Under the pieces are notes generated by a model. The model had not been told where the DNA came from, did not search any database, and saw only the letters and a list, made by a program, of their open reading frames with translations. The translations under genes and the position numbers were made by a program. A DNA stretch of 64,000 bases. It comes from Nautilus pompilius (lineage: Eukaryota; Mollusca; Cephalopoda; Nautilida; Nautilidae). The DNA lies in the NCBI GenBank assembly GCA_018389105.1, contig JACATO010002145.1, positions 186,001 to 250,000 of the forward strand. Reading direction: 5' to 3'. How positions within the stretch are numbered: position 1 is the stretch's first letter; each line of letters opens with the position of its first letter. Below are positions 63,333 to 64,000 of this stretch, piece by piece.

Positions 63333-63860
63333 ATGAGACATCAAAAACCAGAAAGGAAAATCTTCTTTGGTTCCAGTTCATCAGCAAAACAAGTTCCTAC
63401 CAAGATTAAGAAAAAAGAATATTCAGAAAGGCAATCTAGAATAAATGAAGAGCAAGACAAAGAAACACAGAAAGGCCAGAAGAACATCAAATCTGTGTGT
63501 TTTACCGAGCTTATGCAATCAACCTTCAACAAGGAAGAATGAATGCTTGTTGTGCTTGTTTCAGAGGGCGCATGCACACACAACATTTTCACCACTGGAA
63601 AGAATGCCCCTAATCCAAGATGGTGGTTTCATTATACGACAATGTGAAGACTGTCATCCTCCATGACAAGCAAAGGAAAAAAACATTGCTGGCATCAAAA
63701 CAGCCAGTCAACATGCCCTTTTGCCATGATGTTCATGTAATCAAAACTATTTTCATCTTTTCTATCAGGGGCACATCAACTCAACCACCATTGTTGTCTT
63801 ATATAGCATTATTTAGTGATTGTAAGTGGACTGGTCATTTGTCATGACAAATTCCTCTGC
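63333..63860 (+). other. Patch of overlapping short reading frames, unassigned
   Basis: Three consecutive overlapping frames (63333-63542, 63445-63666, 63620-63847) with a Lys/Glu/Gln-rich first part. The composition is richer in non-AT codons than neighbouring DNA. It could be a decayed retroposed gene or element fragment. No family recognised. Confidence 0.15.
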
Positions 63861-64000
63861 CTGTAAATGTTAAAACAGGGATAAACCTTTTTCGGTAATC
63901 AGTTTGCATTTTTTGCAACTAAAAATAATACCACCTTTATTCTACTAATAATACTAGAAACAATAAAGTTAATAGCCTTTTGAAAAAGCAAATATAGTTA

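Noticed and set aside
1-64000. Search for tRNA genes, rRNA, CRISPR arrays, bacterial operons or viral genes
   Set aside because: No intact A/B-box tRNA, no rRNA-like sequence, no spaced direct repeats and no viral or prokaryotic coding pattern were seen on either strand.

Overview
This is an AT-rich eukaryotic window from an invertebrate animal, with short exons and long introns. Nothing prokaryotic, viral or CRISPR-like is visible. The two recognisable proteins are clearly metazoan but more divergent than vertebrate orthologs would be. Long introns, many Tc1/mariner, piggyBac and pogo/Tigger-like relics and a possible tRNA-derived SINE would fit a mollusc or another lophotrochozoan. That placement is inference.

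Layout. (1) About 1-7.8 kb, + strand: the last four coding exons of a 14-3-3 protein gene. They join in frame and end at TGA 7784-7786. The introns hold a TTAA-flanked MITE, a shorter related copy, and a longer inverted-repeat element. (2) About 7.8-10.96 kb: 3' UTR and tail-to-tail intergenic DNA, with a 256-bp Tc1/mariner-type MITE. (3) 10,978-47,950, - strand: the last five visible coding exons of MRTO4, the P0-like 60S ribosome assembly factor. All junctions are GT/AG and phase-consistent. The first ~65 residues are not found, so the 5' end lies in a small exon I missed or beyond the window. One MRTO4 intron is about 29.7 kb. (4) 47,951-64,000: upstream MRTO4 intron or 5' flank, dominated by transposon relics. 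These include a complete but dead 1.5-kb piggyBac element with intact TTAA duplications, two degenerate Tc1/mariner transposase fragments, and a possible SINE.

The 14-3-3 and MRTO4 genes are convergent. Nothing suggests a shared pathway: one is a phosphoprotein adaptor, the other a nucleolar ribosome-assembly factor. The most interesting architecture is a ~550-590 bp CAGT/TA Tigger-like MITE present three times in MRTO4. Copies 2 and 3 are inverted relative to each other and sit just under 400 bp outside a pair of consecutive exons, an arrangement that favours RNA pairing and exon circularisation. I found no convincing novel multi-gene system. Most other open reading frames are chance ORFs in intron or repeat DNA.
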